Shown one piece after another: positions 10,090 through 19,471 of a DNA stretch of 64,000 nucleotides. Origin of the DNA: Cellulosimicrobium arenosum (GTDB taxonomy: Bacteria > Actinomycetota > Actinomycetes > Actinomycetales > Cellulomonadaceae); NCBI RefSeq assembly GCF_014837295.1, contig NZ_JACYHB010000005.1, positions 208,098 to 272,097 on the forward strand, in the 5' to 3' direction. How positions within the stretch are numbered: position 1 is the stretch's first letter; each line of letters opens with the position of its first letter. The position numbers and the translations under genes were made by a program. The notes beneath the pieces were generated by a model, which searched no databases, was not told the DNA's origin, and was given only the letters and a program-made list of their open reading frames with translations.

Positions 10090-10095
10090 GACAAT
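10090..10095 (+). promoter_or_regulatory. -10 element GACAAT (leaderless DUF4032 gene)
   Basis: GACAAT is followed by GGTCCC and then the GTG at 10102. TCGACA at 10065-10070 is a possible -35 with a 19-bp spacer. Transcription probably starts at the GTG. Confidence 0.5.
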
Positions 10096-10101
10096 GGTCC
10101 C

Positions 10102-11352
10102 GTGACGGTGCACAACCTGCAGATCACGGCGTCGGCCCCCGACCCGGCTCTCCTCGACCTCCCGTGGGACATCCCGCTCGTCGACTGGCCCGAGGAGACC
10201 CTCGCCGCGCTCCCCCGCGGCATCTCCCGGCACATCGTGCGGTTCGTCCGCCTCTCCGGGCGCGTGATCGCGATCAAGGAGATCGGGGAGTCGGTCGCCT
10301 ACCGCGAGTACGAGCTGCTGCGTCAGCTCCGCCGTCTGGAGGTGCCGAGCGTCGTCCCCGTGGGTGTGATCACGGGCCGCAAGGCACCGGACGGCGAGCC
10401 GCTGGAGGCGGTGCTCGTCACGGAGCACCTGCAGTTCTCCCTGCCCTACCGCGCGCTGTACAGCCAGGCGCTCCGGCCGGACACGGCGGCGCGGCTGATC
10501 GACGCCCTCGCGGTCCTGCTCGTGCGCCTGCACCTGGTCGGCTTCTACTGGGGTGACGTGTCGCTGTCGAACACGCTGTTCCGGCGCGACGCGGAGACCT
10601 TCGCCGCCTACCTGGTGGACGCGGAGACGGGCGACCTGCACCGCCAGCTCTCCCCCGGCCAGCGCGCCTACGACGTCGATCTCGCCCGGACCAACATCAT
10701 CGGCGAGCTCATGGACCTGGCCGCCGGGGAGCTGCTCGACGAGGACGTGGACGAGGTCTCGATCGGAGACGCCCTCGTCGCCCGGTACGAGGAGCTCTGG
10801 GAGACCTTGACCGAGTCGGAGTCGTTCGAGTCCAACGAGCGGTGGCGCGTCGCCGCCCGCATCGAGCGGCTGAACGAGCTGGGGTTCGACGTCGGCGAGC
10901 TCGCGATCACCACGGACATCGACGGGACCTCGGTACAGATCCAGCCCAAGGTCGTCGACGCGGGACACCACTCGCGTCGTCTGCTCCGGCTCACGGGGCT
11001 GGACGTGCAGGAGAACCAGGCACGCCGCCTGCTCAACGACCTGGACTCGTTCCGCGCCGCGACGGACCGGCAGAACGACGACGAGGAGTTCGTGGCGCAC
11101 GACTGGCTGCGCGGGGTCTTCGAAGCCACGATCCGGGCGGTCCCGCGCGACCTGCGTCGCAAGCTCGAGCCGGCCCAGCTCTTCCACGAGATCCTCGACC
11201 ACCGGTGGTTCGTCTCGGAGCGTGCCGGCCGTGACGTCCCGATGGCCGAGGCGACGCGCTCGTACGTCGACGACGTCCTGCGCCACCGCCCGGACGAGAA
11301 GTCGGTCCTGGGCCTGGCCCCGGGCGAGAAGGACCCCGAGCTCGACGCCTGA
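10102..11352 (+). CDS. DUF4032 protein with a lipopolysaccharide-kinase-like fold
   Basis: 416 residues from GTG 10102. The start is chosen from the -10 six bases upstream; a longer in-frame start at 9958 only adds Arg-rich sequence with no homology appearance. The middle part resembles small-molecule and LPS kinases: an AIKEIG segment, LLVRLHLVGFYWGDVSLSNTLFR in place of a catalytic loop, and AYLVDAETGDL in place of the metal-binding motif. The C-terminal half (about 230-400) is typical of DUF4032. Substrate and function are unknown. In many actinobacteria this gene follows a sugar-transport ATPase, as here. The product appears cytoplasmic, with no TM segments. Confidence 0.8.
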   Translation: MTVHNLQITASAPDPALLDLPWDIPLVDWPEETLAALPRGISRHIVRFVRLSGRVIAIKEIGESVAYREYELLRQLRRLEVPSVVPVGVITGRKAPDGEPLEAVLVTEHLQFSLPYRALYSQALRPDTAARLIDALAVLLVRLHLVGFYWGDVSLSNTLFRRDAETFAAYLVDAETGDLHRQLSPGQRAYDVDLARTNIIGELMDLAAGELLDEDVDEVSIGDALVARYEELWETLTESESFESNERWRVAARIERLNELGFDVGELAITTDIDGTSVQIQPKVVDAGHHSRRLLRLTGLDVQENQARRLLNDLDSFRAATDRQNDDEEFVAHDWLRGVFEATIRAVPRDLRRKLEPAQLFHEILDHRWFVSERAGRDVPMAEATRSYVDDVLRHRPDEKSVLGLAPGEKDPELDA

Positions 11353-11356
11353 TCCA

Positions 11357-11408
11357 CGACCTGTCGGCCCGGCATGCCCCCCTGGGCTCGCCAGGTGCTG
11401 ACAGGTCG
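11357..11408. terminator. Hairpin between convergent DUF4032 and rlmB genes
   Basis: CGACCTGTC (11357-11365) pairs with GACAGGTCG (11400-11408), and a smaller CCTGG/CCAGG hairpin sits in the loop. It occupies the gap between two convergent genes and could stop transcripts from both sides. Confidence 0.5.
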
Positions 11409-11412
11409 CGGG

Positions 11413-12405
11413 TCAGGGCTGTGCCGAGCGGAGGCGGGCCACCTCGTAGAGGGAGATTCCCGTGGCGACCGCCGCGTTCAGCGACTCCGTCTCCGAGCTG
11501 ATCGGCACGGACGCGACGACGTCGCACGTCTCACGGACGAGACGCGACAGCCCCTTGCCCTCCGCCCCGGCGACGAGCACGAGCGGCTCCGTCGCGAGCG
11601 CGAGGTCGCCGATCGCCGTCGAACCCCCGGCGTCGAGCCCGACGACGAAGCAGCCGGCCTTCTTCAGCTCGCCCAGGGCACGCACGAGGTTCGTCGCACG
11701 CGCCACGGGCACGCGTGCCGCGGCACCGGCCGAGACCTTCCACGCGGACGCCGTGACGCCTGCGGACCGCCGCTCGGGGACGAGCACACCGTGCGCCCCG
11801 AACGCGCCCGCCGAGCGCAGCACGGCGCCGAGGTTGCGGGGGTCGGTGACCCCGTCGAGCGCGACGATCAGCGGCGGCCGGCCGGTCGCCTCGGCAGCGT
11901 CCAGGAGGTCGTCCGCGTCGGCGTAGTCGTACGGCGGGACCTTGATCGCGACGCCCTGGTGGACGGAGCCGTCGGTCAGGCGGTCGAGCTCCGACTTGCC
12001 CGCCTCGAGGAGGTCGTAGCCTCGCCCGGACACGATCTCGAGGATCTCGGTGATGCGGACGTCCGAGTCGATCCGCGGGGAGATGTAGACGGCCTCCACG
12101 GGAAGACGCGCGCGCAGCGCCTCCAGGACGGCGTTGCGCCCGGCGACGACCTCCTCCGCGGCCCCCCGGCCCTTCGGCCCTCGGGCACCGCCGCCGCGCG
12201 AGTCGTCCCGCCGGGTCGCGGTCGCGGCCCGCTTCTCGGCGGCGACCTTGCGCTGGTGCGCCGGGTGGTAGGTACGGTCCTCAGCCTTCGGCGTCGGCCC
12301 GCGCCCCTCGAGCGCCTTGCGACGCTGTCCGCCGGATCCGACGGTCGCGCCCTTCTTGTTCGCGGCGTTGCGCGTCGCGCCGCGCCGTTGTGAGTTGCCA
12401 GCCAT
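11413..12405 (-). CDS. rlmB: 23S rRNA (guanosine-2'-O)-methyltransferase, RlmB/TrmH family
   Basis: A 330-residue SPOUT methyltransferase that adds a 2'-O-methyl group to 23S rRNA (G2251 in E. coli) using S-adenosylmethionine. A basic, disordered N-terminus (about 1-85) probably binds RNA. The substrate-binding domain begins at VVAGRNAVLEAL. The catalytic trefoil-knot domain has motif 1 DPRNLGAVLRSA, motif 2 VLVAGAEGKGLS, and motif 3 VPISSETESLNAAVA. It lies downstream of cysS on the same strand, a common pairing in actinobacteria (cysS-rlmB), with a gap of 102 bp. Confidence 0.92.
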   Translation of the reverse strand: MAGNSQRRGATRNAANKKGATVGSGGQRRKALEGRGPTPKAEDRTYHPAHQRKVAAEKRAATATRRDDSRGGGARGPKGRGAAEEVVAGRNAVLEALRARLPVEAVYISPRIDSDVRITEILEIVSGRGYDLLEAGKSELDRLTDGSVHQGVAIKVPPYDYADADDLLDAAEATGRPPLIVALDGVTDPRNLGAVLRSAGAFGAHGVLVPERRSAGVTASAWKVSAGAAARVPVARATNLVRALGELKKAGCFVVGLDAGGSTAIGDLALATEPLVLVAGAEGKGLSRLVRETCDVVASVPISSETESLNAAVATGISLYEVARLRSAQP

Positions 12406-12507
12406 GAGGTACCCGTCGTGTCGTGGTGTTCGTGAAGTTCGTGGCGTCGTCGGTCGATGGACGACGCCGGTCGCCCGACCGGGCGGTGCCCGTCAGGCCA
12501 GTGTGGT

Positions 12508-13935
12508 TCAGGCCAACGTCCACCGCGCGCCGTCGGCGGAGTCCTCGACGACGACGCCGGCCGCGGTCAACCGGTCCCGGATCGCGTCGGCGGTGGCGAA
12601 GTCGCGGTCGGCGCGCGCCCGGGCCCGCGCGGCGATCTCCGCCCCGACGAGGGCGTCGAGCGCCCCGCCGTAGCGCGAGTCGTCGGACCGGGCCCACTGC
12701 GGGTCGCCCGGGTCCAGGCCCAGCACGTCGAGCATGGCCCGCAGCGCCACCAGGTGGTGACGCGCGACCGCGTCCGCTGCGGCGCTGCGGTCTGCGAGCG
12801 CGGAGTTCCCGGCCCGCAGGTGCTCGTGCACGACCGCGAGCGCGGCCGGGACGTTGAGATCGTCGTCCATCGCCGCGGTGAAGGCGGCCGGGAGCTCGAC
12901 GTCCTGGACGTCCCCGACGTCTCCCCCGCGTTCGGTGGCGCGCTCGACGAAGCCCGCGAGCCGCTCCCACGTGGTCGCGGCCTCGGTGATCGTGTCCGGG
13001 GTCCACTCGAGCATCGAGCGGTACTGCACGGACGCGAGCGCGTACCGCACGACGGCGGGGTTCGTCGTCGCGAGCACCTCGCGCACGAGCAGCCCGTTGC
13101 CGAGCGACTTGCTCATCTTGGTGCCGCTCTGCGTCACCCACGCGCTGTGCAGCCAGTAGCGGGCGAACCCGTAGCCGGCGGCGTGGGACTGCGCCTGCTC
13201 GTTCTCGTGGTGCGGGAACCGCAGGTCGAGACCGCCGCCGTGGATGTCGAAGGTGTCGCCGAGGTAGCGACGCGCCATCGCCGAGCACTCGAGGTGCCAA
13301 CCCGGGCGTCCCCGGCCGAACGGCGTGGCCCACGACGCGGTCTCGGGCTCGCCCGGTTTCGGTGCCTTCCACAGCGCGAAGTCGCGGGGGTCGCGCTTGA
13401 CCGTCGTCGCAGGGTCGGCGGGCGCGTCGTCGGGCACCGGGGCGAGATCCTCGAGCCGCTGGTTGGTCAGCGCCCCGTAGTCGGCCCAGGAACGCACGTC
13501 GAACCACACGTCACCGGGGCCGCTCGCGTACGCGTGGCCCCGGTCGACCAGGCGCTCGACGAGATCGACCATGTCCGTGACGTGACCGGTCGCGCGCGGC
13601 TCGTACGTGGGGGGCAGGACGCCGAGCGCGTCGTACGCGGCGGTGAAGGCGCGCTCGTACGTGGCGGCCCAGGCCCACCACGGCTCGCCGGCGGCCGCGG
13701 ACTTGGCGAGGATCTTGTCGTCGATGTCCGTGACGTTGCGGATGAACGTCACGCGTTCGCCCGAGCGCCGCAGCCAGCGCGCCAGCACGTCGAACGCGAC
13801 GGCGGAGCGCATGTGGCCCACGTGGGGCGCCGACTGGACGGTCGCGCCGCACAGGTACAGCCCGACCTCGCCCGGGGTGCGCGGCACGAAGTCGCGTACG
13901 TCCCGCGTGGCGGTGTCGAACAGGCGAAGGGTCAC
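12508..13935 (-). CDS. cysS: Cysteinyl-tRNA synthetase
   Basis: A 475-residue class I synthetase that charges tRNA-Cys. YLCGATVQ carries the first zinc-binding Cys, HVGHMRS is the HIGH-type signature, WHLECSAM and HHENEQAQS provide further zinc ligands, and TKMSKSLGN is the KMSKS loop. Start GTG 13935 matches the family N-terminus ([10 protein letters not shown]) and lies 7 nt after TACCCT, indicating a leaderless message, so there is no room for a T-box. The frame continues upstream without homology. The discrimination of CysS from the paralogue MshC rests on overall length and N-terminus, so CysS is likely but MshC is not fully excluded. Confidence 0.9.
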   Translation of the reverse strand: MTLRLFDTATRDVRDFVPRTPGEVGLYLCGATVQSAPHVGHMRSAVAFDVLARWLRRSGERVTFIRNVTDIDDKILAKSAAAGEPWWAWAATYERAFTAAYDALGVLPPTYEPRATGHVTDMVDLVERLVDRGHAYASGPGDVWFDVRSWADYGALTNQRLEDLAPVPDDAPADPATTVKRDPRDFALWKAPKPGEPETASWATPFGRGRPGWHLECSAMARRYLGDTFDIHGGGLDLRFPHHENEQAQSHAAGYGFARYWLHSAWVTQSGTKMSKSLGNGLLVREVLATTNPAVVRYALASVQYRSMLEWTPDTITEAATTWERLAGFVERATERGGDVGDVQDVELPAAFTAAMDDDLNVPAALAVVHEHLRAGNSALADRSAAADAVARHHLVALRAMLDVLGLDPGDPQWARSDDSRYGGALDALVGAEIAARARARADRDFATADAIRDRLTAAGVVVEDSADGARWTLA

Positions 13936-13942
13936 GCCCGCC

Positions 13943-13948
13943 AGGGTA
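13943..13948 (-). promoter_or_regulatory. -10 element TACCCT (leaderless cysS)
   Basis: TACCCT on the minus strand, then GGCGGGC (7 nt), then the GTG start of cysS. Confidence 0.45.
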
Positions 13949-14008
13949 CCGGGGCGAGGCCTCGTGGTCCGAACGGGCGGTGCGGCGATCGTCGGGTGCC
14001 GGCTGCGG

Positions 14009-15253
14009 TCAGCCGAACGTACGACCCTCGCCGCGGTACGTGGGCACGACGTCGACCACCCGGTCCCCGCGGACGAGGTGCACCGAGTCGAACCGTTCCA
14101 TGAGCTCACCGGCCTTCGCGTGCCGGAACCACACCCGGTCCCCGACCTCGAGATCCCGCGCCCCGCGGCCGGTGCGGCGCAAGGGGGTCTGCACCTCGCC
14201 GGCCCCCTCGCGCGCGGTCAGCGCCCAGCCCGGAAGGACGACCTGCGGCAGCCGCGTCCGCGACGCCTTCCCCGACGCCACGTACCCACCCCCGAACGCG
14301 GCCGCCCACCCGGGCGCGGGGACACGCACGACGTCGAGCCCGAAGAAGGCGGCGGGCCGTGGCCGAAAAGCGCGGTAGCCGTCGAACAGCGTGGGCACGA
14401 AGAGCCCGGAGCCCGCAGTCACCTCGGTGACCACGGGGTCGGCCGACGACGTCTCGAGCGACCCCGTCCCCCCGGAGTTGACGAGCTCGAGGTCGGCGCC
14501 CACGACGTCGCGCACGGCCGCGACCACCTCGCCCCGCCGCGTGGCCAGCTCGGCCGTCGAGGCGCGCTTGACGAGACGCACGGCAAGGCTGGAGTCGGGC
14601 AGCCCGGCGATCTGCGCCTCGTAGAACATCACTCCCCGCAGGTGCAGACCGGGCGCGGTCGCGACGCGAGCGGCCAGCGTCGCGGCGTCGTGGGGAGTGC
14701 GCACCGGCGAGCGCCGCGTGCCCAGGTGAGCGGTGAGCGGACCGACACCGACCCGGAGCGACGCGTCGACGTCCAGGCACACCCGCACCGGCGGAGCCGC
14801 ATCCCCGTCACCGGCGCCGGCGAGCGCGTGGCGCACCAGGTCGAGGTGCTCGGCGCAGTCCACCATCAGCGTGATCCCGCGCCGGGCGTCGATGTCCCGC
14901 GCGAGCAGGGACAGGGCGTGCCGGTCGACCGTCGGGTAGGCCACGAGCACGTCGCCGACGCCCTGCTCCACGAGCCACAACGCCTCCCGGAGCGAGTACG
15001 CCATGACCCCGCGCAGCCCGTGGCCGAGAGCGCGCGCGGCGAGCGCCCGCACCCGCACCGACTTCGAGGCGAGCCGGACGGGGACGCCACCGGCCCGGGC
15101 GAGGAGCTCGGCGGCGTTCGCGTCGAAGCGGTCGAGGTCGACGACGGCGAGCGGCCCGTCGAGGTCACGCGTAGCCCGGGTGAGCTGCTCCACGAGCGGT
15201 GACAGCGACTCGGGTCCGGATCGTGACCCGTCGGTGCCAGCACCTGCATCCAT
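14009..15253 (-). CDS. PLP-dependent amino acid deaminase/aldolase (alanine racemase-like fold)
   Basis: A 414-residue fold-type III PLP enzyme of the D-threonine aldolase / D-serine dehydratase group (COG3616). LASKSVRV carries the likely PLP-binding lysine. NSGGTGSLE is the phosphate-binding glycine-rich segment, and the C-terminal beta domain carries [10 protein letters not shown]. The substrate could be a D-hydroxy amino acid. Start ATG 15253 is chosen because TACGTT lies 6 nt before it; GTG 15274 is the alternative. It is divergent from the aldonolactone oxidase gene, 70 bp away, with which it is often paired in related genomes. Confidence 0.82.
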   Translation of the reverse strand: MDAGAGTDGSRSGPESLSPLVEQLTRATRDLDGPLAVVDLDRFDANAAELLARAGGVPVRLASKSVRVRALAARALGHGLRGVMAYSLREALWLVEQGVGDVLVAYPTVDRHALSLLARDIDARRGITLMVDCAEHLDLVRHALAGAGDGDAAPPVRVCLDVDASLRVGVGPLTAHLGTRRSPVRTPHDAATLAARVATAPGLHLRGVMFYEAQIAGLPDSSLAVRLVKRASTAELATRRGEVVAAVRDVVGADLELVNSGGTGSLETSSADPVVTEVTAGSGLFVPTLFDGYRAFRPRPAAFFGLDVVRVPAPGWAAAFGGGYVASGKASRTRLPQVVLPGWALTAREGAGEVQTPLRRTGRGARDLEVGDRVWFRHAKAGELMERFDSVHLVRGDRVVDVVPTYRGEGRTFG

Positions 15254-15259
15254 GGGAGA

Positions 15260-15265
15260 AACGTA
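15260..15265 (-). promoter_or_regulatory. -10 element TACGTT (leaderless deaminase gene)
   Basis: TACGTT on the minus strand, then TCTCCC (6 nt), then ATG 15253. Confidence 0.45.
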
Positions 15266-15310
15266 CGCCACCACTGACCTCGGACCTCACCGCCGACCTG
15301 CGTCTGCGCC

Positions 15311-15316
15311 TACAGT
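15311..15316 (+). promoter_or_regulatory. -10 element TACAGT (leaderless oxidase gene)
   Basis: TACAGT is followed by GCGTGCT (7 nt) and the GTG at 15324. It sits about 45 bp from the divergent -10 at 15260, so the two promoters share a short region. Confidence 0.5.
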
Positions 15317-15323
15317 GCGTGCT

Positions 15324-16721
15324 GTGACTCGTGCGGCGAACGGTGACGGTGTCCCGGGCTGGACCAACTGGGCCGGGACGGCCTCGGCGACACCACGTCG
15401 TCGGGCCGTACCGCGGGACGAGGCCGACCTGGCGGCCCACGTCGCACGCGCGGCGGCGGACGGCCTGCACGTGCGCGCGGTCGGCGCCGGGCACTCGTTC
15501 ACCCCCGCGGCCGTGACGGACGGTCTCCTCCTCGACCTGGACCGGGTCAGCCTCGTCGAGGCCGTCTCCCGGTCGGGCGACGCCATCCACGTCACGGTCG
15601 GGGCCGGCATCCGGCTGCACCGGCTCAACGCCGCCCTCGCCGCGGCCGGCCTGGCGATGGCCAACCTCGGGGACATCGACCGGCAGTCGATCGCGGGCGC
15701 GATCTCGACCGGCACGCACGGCACCGGAGCCCGGCTCGGCGGCCTCGCGACCCAGGTGCGCGGCGTGCGGGTCGTCGGCGCGGACGGGACGGTGCGCGCG
15801 GTGTCGGCGGACCGGGAGCCCGGGCTGTTCGCGGCGAGCAGGCTGGGTCTCGGCGCCACCGGCGTGCTGTCCGCCGTGACGCTCGAGGTGGTCCCGGCGT
15901 TCCTGCTGCGTGCCCAGGAGGAACCCTGGCCGCTCGATCGCGTGCTCGACGGGCTGGCTGCCGCGGACGACGACCCGGACGGCCTCGTGGGCGGCAACGA
16001 CCACGTCGAGTTCTACTGGTTCCCCCACACCCGTCGCGCCCTGACGAAGCGCAACAACCGGCTCGCGCCCGACGAGGAGGACGCGGCGCTCGAGCGCCTG
16101 CGCACGTCCGGCCCGGGGCCGGTCGCCCGGGCACGGACCTGGCTCGACGAGGAGCTGCTGTCCAACGGCGCGTTCGGGCTCGTCAACCGGGTCGCGACCG
16201 CGGTCCCCCGCGTCACCCCGCGCCTCAACGCGGTCTCGGCCAGGGCGCTCGCGCCACGCACCTACGTCGCGCCGTCGCACGAGGTGTTCGTCACCTCGCG
16301 GCGCGTGCGGTTCCGCGAGATGGAGTACGCCGTGCCGCGCGAGAGCCTCGTCGACGTGCTCACCGCCATCGACGCCTGGCTCGAGCGCTCGGGCGAGCAC
16401 GTCCCGTTCCCCGTCGAGGTGAGGTTCGCGGCGCCCGACGACGTGTGGCTGTCCACGGCCTACCGACGCCCCACCGCCTACGTCGCGGTGCACCAGTACG
16501 CGCGCCTGTCCCACGAGCGGTACTTCGAGGCGGTCGAGCGCATCGTCGCCGAGGTGGACGGGCGCCCCCACTGGGGCAAGCTGCACGGGCTCGACGCCGC
16601 CCGGCTCGCCGAGCTCTACCCGCGCCTGGGCGACTTCACCGCGGTGCGCGACGCGGCCGACCCGCAGGGCGTGTTCGCCAACGCCTACACCGACAGGGTG
16701 CTCGGCCCGGCCGGATCCTGA
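15324..16721 (+). CDS. FAD-linked D-arabinono-/L-gulono-1,4-lactone oxidase family protein
   Basis: A 465-residue VAO-type flavoprotein. The N-terminal FAD-binding domain contains VRAVGAGHSFTPAA, VTVGAGIRLHRLN, and the SIAGAISTGTHGTGA stretch typical of aldonolactone oxidoreductases. The C-terminal ALO domain contains VEFYWFPHT and ends with HWGKLH..., the conserved HWGK motif of the family. Family members oxidise sugar-1,4-lactones (ascorbate-type chemistry), although the true bacterial substrate is often uncertain. GTG 15324 is chosen because of the -10 seven bases upstream; the open frame extends far further upstream without sense. No export signal or TM segment is evident. Confidence 0.88.
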   Translation: MTRAANGDGVPGWTNWAGTASATPRRRAVPRDEADLAAHVARAAADGLHVRAVGAGHSFTPAAVTDGLLLDLDRVSLVEAVSRSGDAIHVTVGAGIRLHRLNAALAAAGLAMANLGDIDRQSIAGAISTGTHGTGARLGGLATQVRGVRVVGADGTVRAVSADREPGLFAASRLGLGATGVLSAVTLEVVPAFLLRAQEEPWPLDRVLDGLAAADDDPDGLVGGNDHVEFYWFPHTRRALTKRNNRLAPDEEDAALERLRTSGPGPVARARTWLDEELLSNGAFGLVNRVATAVPRVTPRLNAVSARALAPRTYVAPSHEVFVTSRRVRFREMEYAVPRESLVDVLTAIDAWLERSGEHVPFPVEVRFAAPDDVWLSTAYRRPTAYVAVHQYARLSHERYFEAVERIVAEVDGRPHWGKLHGLDAARLAELYPRLGDFTAVRDAADPQGVFANAYTDRVLGPAGS

Positions 16722-16727
16722 CGGCGG

Positions 16728-17372
16728 TCACTCCAGCGGGACGCGCGCCGGGCCTCCCTCGCGCACGGGCGAGCCGTCGGCACGCACCATGACGGAGAGC
16801 ACGTACTCCGCGAGGGCGTGGAAGCTGCGGATCGCGGTCGCGTCGTCCTGCTCGACGAGCCAGGCGATCTCGATGCCGTCGATGTACCCGGCGACGATGC
16901 GCGACAGGAACTCGATGTCGGTCGTGTACGTGACCTCGCCCCGCCGGGCGACCTCCTCGAGGAAGCCCCGCGTCATCGTCCACGTCTGCTCGAGGTGCGT
17001 GTGCGCGACGGATCGCAGCGCCCGGCTGCGCACCCCGGCCGTCGCGAACTCGAACGTGAGCAGACGCATGTGCCGACGGGGCGTGAGACCGGTCCACAGC
17101 CCGTGCGCCGCGGCGTGCGCGAGCTCGACCACGTCGCCCTCGGTGTCCAGGGCGGCCCGGACCGGCTCCGAGGCGACGAGCGCGAGGCTGTTGCCCATGG
17201 CCTGGAGGAGCTCGTCCTTGTCCTCGAAGCAGTAGTGCACCACGCCGAGCGAGACGCCGGCCTCGGCCGCGACACCACGGATGGTCACCGCCTCCACCCC
17301 CTCGCGGACGGCGACGGTCATCGCAGCGTCGACGAGCTGAGCCCGGCGATCCTCGACGGACATTCGGTTCAT
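16728..17372 (-). CDS. TetR-family transcriptional regulator
   Basis: A 214-residue repressor-type protein. The N-terminal helix-turn-helix (about 8-55) has the pattern AAMTVAVREGVEAVTIRGVAAEAG followed by VSLGVVHYCFEDKDELL, the typical TetR signature. The ligand-binding half has no recognisable specificity. ATG 17372 gives MNRM..., while ATG 17363 (MSVEDRR) is equally possible, and neither has a clear ribosome binding site. It is divergent from the lipoprotein gene at 17493 and convergent with the oxidase, either of which could be a target. I see no clear palindromic operator in the 120-bp divergent gap. Confidence 0.87.
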   Translation of the reverse strand: MNRMSVEDRRAQLVDAAMTVAVREGVEAVTIRGVAAEAGVSLGVVHYCFEDKDELLQAMGNSLALVASEPVRAALDTEGDVVELAHAAAHGLWTGLTPRRHMRLLTFEFATAGVRSRALRSVAHTHLEQTWTMTRGFLEEVARRGEVTYTTDIEFLSRIVAGYIDGIEIAWLVEQDDATAIRSFHALAEYVLSVMVRADGSPVREGGPARVPLE

Positions 17373-17479
17373 GTGCAGTACGTCCCGTGTGTGGTCTGGG
17401 GCAGTCAAGCACGGCCGCGAGACTCCTCCGATCGTACCGGCGCGGGATGCACCCGGCACATCCGGCGAGGTGGAGGGGG

Positions 17480-17485
17480 CAGAAT
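17480..17485 (+). promoter_or_regulatory. -10 element CAGAAT (leaderless lipoprotein gene)
   Basis: CAGAAT, then CGGAGCC (7 nt), then GTG 17493. Confidence 0.45.
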
Positions 17486-17492
17486 CGGAGCC

Positions 17493-18116
17493 GTGCCCCT
17501 CGTCCGCGTCGCCCGCAGGCCCACCCGCTCGACCGTCACCCGCACGGCCCTCGCCCTGGCCGTCGTCACCGGTGTCGGTGCCGCCTGCGCAGGCTGTGGC
17601 AGCACGGGTACGGACGAACCGCCCGACGGCGCGTCGACCGCGACGAGCGCGGCGTCGCCGGTGCAGGTGCCGGGGGTCCCCGTGACGGTGACCCTCCCGC
17701 CCGGCTGGGACGACCAGGCGCGCGAGGGCGCGTTCGTCCTCGTGGCGCCCGCCCCGCAGGACCCCGGTGCCGTCCGCACGAACGTCGTGGTGACGGGCGA
17801 GCAGACCACCGAGGCCGTCGAGGAGGCTGCGGCGGAGTCGGCGAGCTATGCCGAGAGCCTCCCCGGCTGGACGCTCGACGACGCGGGGCCCCAGGAGGTG
17901 ACGGTCGCCGAGGTGCCGGCGCTCGGAGTGGTCGGGACCTATGAGGCGGACGGGGTGCGCGTGGCGCAGGAGGTGTACGTCCTCGAGGCGGGCACGGGCG
18001 GCGACCGCCAGGTCGTGCGGCTGACCGTGACGACCGGAGCGGGCGACGAGACGGCCGCCGCGCAGGTCCGCGAGGTCCTCGACGGGGTCGAGATCTCGGC
18101 GGCGGTCACCGGCTGA
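17493..18116 (+). CDS. Putative lipoprotein, LpqN/LpqT-like
   Basis: 207 residues from GTG 17493. A basic N-terminus and a hydrophobic stretch lead to two cysteines (32 and 35). Neither lipobox is ideal (VGAAC or ACAGC), but the composition after Cys35 (Ser/Thr/Ala-rich) is that of a lipoprotein linker. The mature domain includes [19 protein letters not shown] and QEVYVLEAG and resembles the LpqN/LpqT lipid-binding fold of mycobacteria, in which a two-layer sheet carries an amphipathic ligand. No enzymatic motif is seen. The 3' end overlaps the convergent ispF by 11 bp. Function is unknown; the family link is tentative. Confidence 0.6.
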   Translation: MPLVRVARRPTRSTVTRTALALAVVTGVGAACAGCGSTGTDEPPDGASTATSAASPVQVPGVPVTVTLPPGWDDQAREGAFVLVAPAPQDPGAVRTNVVVTGEQTTEAVEEAAAESASYAESLPGWTLDDAGPQEVTVAEVPALGVVGTYEADGVRVAQEVYVLEAGTGGDRQVVRLTVTTGAGDETAAAQVREVLDGVEISAAVTG

Positions 18117-18609
18117 CGGGTACGACGAGCGCGGTCGCGATCGCGGCCACCCCGTCCCCCCGACCGGTGAGTCCCAGGGCGTCGGTCGTCGTCGCCGTGA
18201 GGGTGACGGTCGCACCCGCCGCGTCGCCCAGGACCGTCTCGGCCTCCGCCCGGCGCGTTCCCACCCGGGGCCGGTTCCCGACCACCTGGACGGCGACGTT
18301 CCCGATCTCGAACCCCGCTCCCCGCACGCGCCGTGCGGCCTCGGCCAGGAGCACGGCACCGCTCGCGCCGGACCAGCGGGGCTCGCTCGTCCCGAAGTTC
18401 GACCCCAGGTCCCCCAGACCGGTCGCGGAGAACAGCGCGTCGGCCGCGGCGTGCGCGACGACGTCGCCGTCGGAGTGCCCGGCGAGCCCACGCTCCCCGG
18501 GCCAGTGCAGACCTGCGAGCCACAAGGGTCGCTCGACGTCGTCCGCGGCGTAGGCGTGCACGTCCACGCCGATCCCGGTCCGTGGGAGCGGCGTCGCAGG
18601 GTCGGTCAT
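18106..18609 (-). CDS. ispF: 2-C-methyl-D-erythritol 2,4-cyclodiphosphate synthase
   Basis: A 167-residue enzyme of the non-mevalonate isoprenoid pathway that cyclises CDP-methylerythritol 2-phosphate to MEcPP with loss of [12 protein letters not shown] supplies the Asp and His metal ligands, [13 protein letters not shown] the third His and CMP-binding residues, [14 protein letters not shown] the active-site loop, and [16 protein letters not shown] the C-terminal signature. The ATG overlaps the ispD stop by 4 bp (ATGA), so the two are translationally coupled. Length is normal. Confidence 0.95.
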   Translation of the reverse strand: MTDPATPLPRTGIGVDVHAYAADDVERPLWLAGLHWPGERGLAGHSDGDVVAHAAADALFSATGLGDLGSNFGTSEPRWSGASGAVLLAEAARRVRGAGFEIGNVAVQVVGNRPRVGTRRAEAETVLGDAAGATVTLTATTTDALGLTGRGDGVAAIATALVVPVSR

Positions 18610-19355
18610 GCTGTCTCCTCCAGGGTCAGTGCGGCGACGCGCAGGTCGTGGCCGGTCGTGATCTTTGCCGCCGCCGACGACCCCGCGACCACGTGGACCG
18701 TCTCGCCGAGCGCCTCGACGAGGCCCGCGTCGTCGGTCGCGGCCGAGGACTCGTCCGCGCCGCCCGCCGCCGCAGCCGCGTGCGCGCGCTCCAGCAGGTC
18801 GCGATCGAACCCCTGTGGCGTCTGCACCGCCCGCAGGGACGCCCGGTCGACGGTCTCGGCCACCTCGTCGATCCCGCCGCCCGGTGCGGGGACGACGCGC
18901 TTGACCGTGTCCGTGACCACCAGACCGGGGACGACGGCGCGGTAGCCGGCCCGTACGGCCTGCTCGACCCGCCGGACCAGGTCGGTCGGGGCCAACGGCC
19001 GCGCCGCGTCGTGGACCAGCACGACGTCGATCTCCCCCGCCGCGGGCGGGACGAGACCGCGGTCGTCGAGACCTGCTCGCAGACCCGCCGCGACCGACGC
19101 CTGGCGAGTGGGCCCGCCGTCGACGACGTGCACGGGGAGGTCGATGCCCGGGGCCGCCCGCACGAGGCGGGCGACCTCGTCGACATGCCCCGGGGGCGCC
19201 GTCACCACGAGGGCGTCGACCACGCCGGAGGCGCACAACCGCTGCGCCGCGTGGACCAGGAGGGGCACCCCGCCGAGCTCCACGAGGGCCTTGGGCACGG
19301 CGTGCCCGAGGCGTGCGCCGGAACCGGCGGCGGTCAGGACGGCGAGCGTGGACAC
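18606..19355 (-). CDS. ispD: 2-C-methyl-D-erythritol 4-phosphate cytidylyltransferase
   Basis: A 249-residue nucleotidyltransferase that makes CDP-methylerythritol from MEP and [21 protein letters not shown] is the CTP-binding glycine-rich loop, [12 protein letters not shown] the metal-binding motif, VTDTVKRV a substrate-binding segment, and [10 protein letters not shown] the family signature. GTG 19355 is preferred over GTG 19361 (two codons longer) because TACCGT lies 6 nt before it. It is directly coupled to ispF. In many actinobacteria carD, ispD and ispF are adjacent in this order, as here. Confidence 0.94.
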   Translation of the reverse strand: MSTLAVLTAAGSGARLGHAVPKALVELGGVPLLVHAAQRLCASGVVDALVVTAPPGHVDEVARLVRAAPGIDLPVHVVDGGPTRQASVAAGLRAGLDDRGLVPPAAGEIDVVLVHDAARPLAPTDLVRRVEQAVRAGYRAVVPGLVVTDTVKRVVPAPGGGIDEVAETVDRASLRAVQTPQGFDRDLLERAHAAAAAGGADESSAATDDAGLVEALGETVHVVAGSSAAAKITTGHDLRVAALTLEETA

Positions 19356-19361
19356 CCGCAC

Positions 19362-19367
19362 ACGGTA
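19362..19367 (-). promoter_or_regulatory. -10 element TACCGT (leaderless ispD)
   Basis: TACCGT on the minus strand, 6 nt (GTGCGG), then GTG 19355. It gives ispD-ispF its own promoter downstream of the carD terminator. Confidence 0.45.
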
Positions 19368-19393
19368 GCGGCTCGCTCACGGCCCCGGGCACG

Positions 19394-19430
19394 CCACAGG
19401 GGCGCTGCCCTATCGGCAACGCCCCTGTGG
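19394..19430 (-). terminator. Terminator after carD
   Basis: An 11-bp perfect stem (19394-19404 with 19420-19430, CCACAGGGGCG arm) is extended inside by TGCC/GGCA. It lies between carD and ispD, separating the two transcripts. Confidence 0.75.
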
Positions 19431-19471
19431 ACCGGGCTGTGGATCGAGATCGTGCTGGTTCGCGCTCTCGC

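Noticed and set aside
13936..14008. T-box leader before cysS (and similarly lysS)
   Set aside because: The -10 is 6-7 nt before the start codon, so there is no leader RNA that could hold a T-box.
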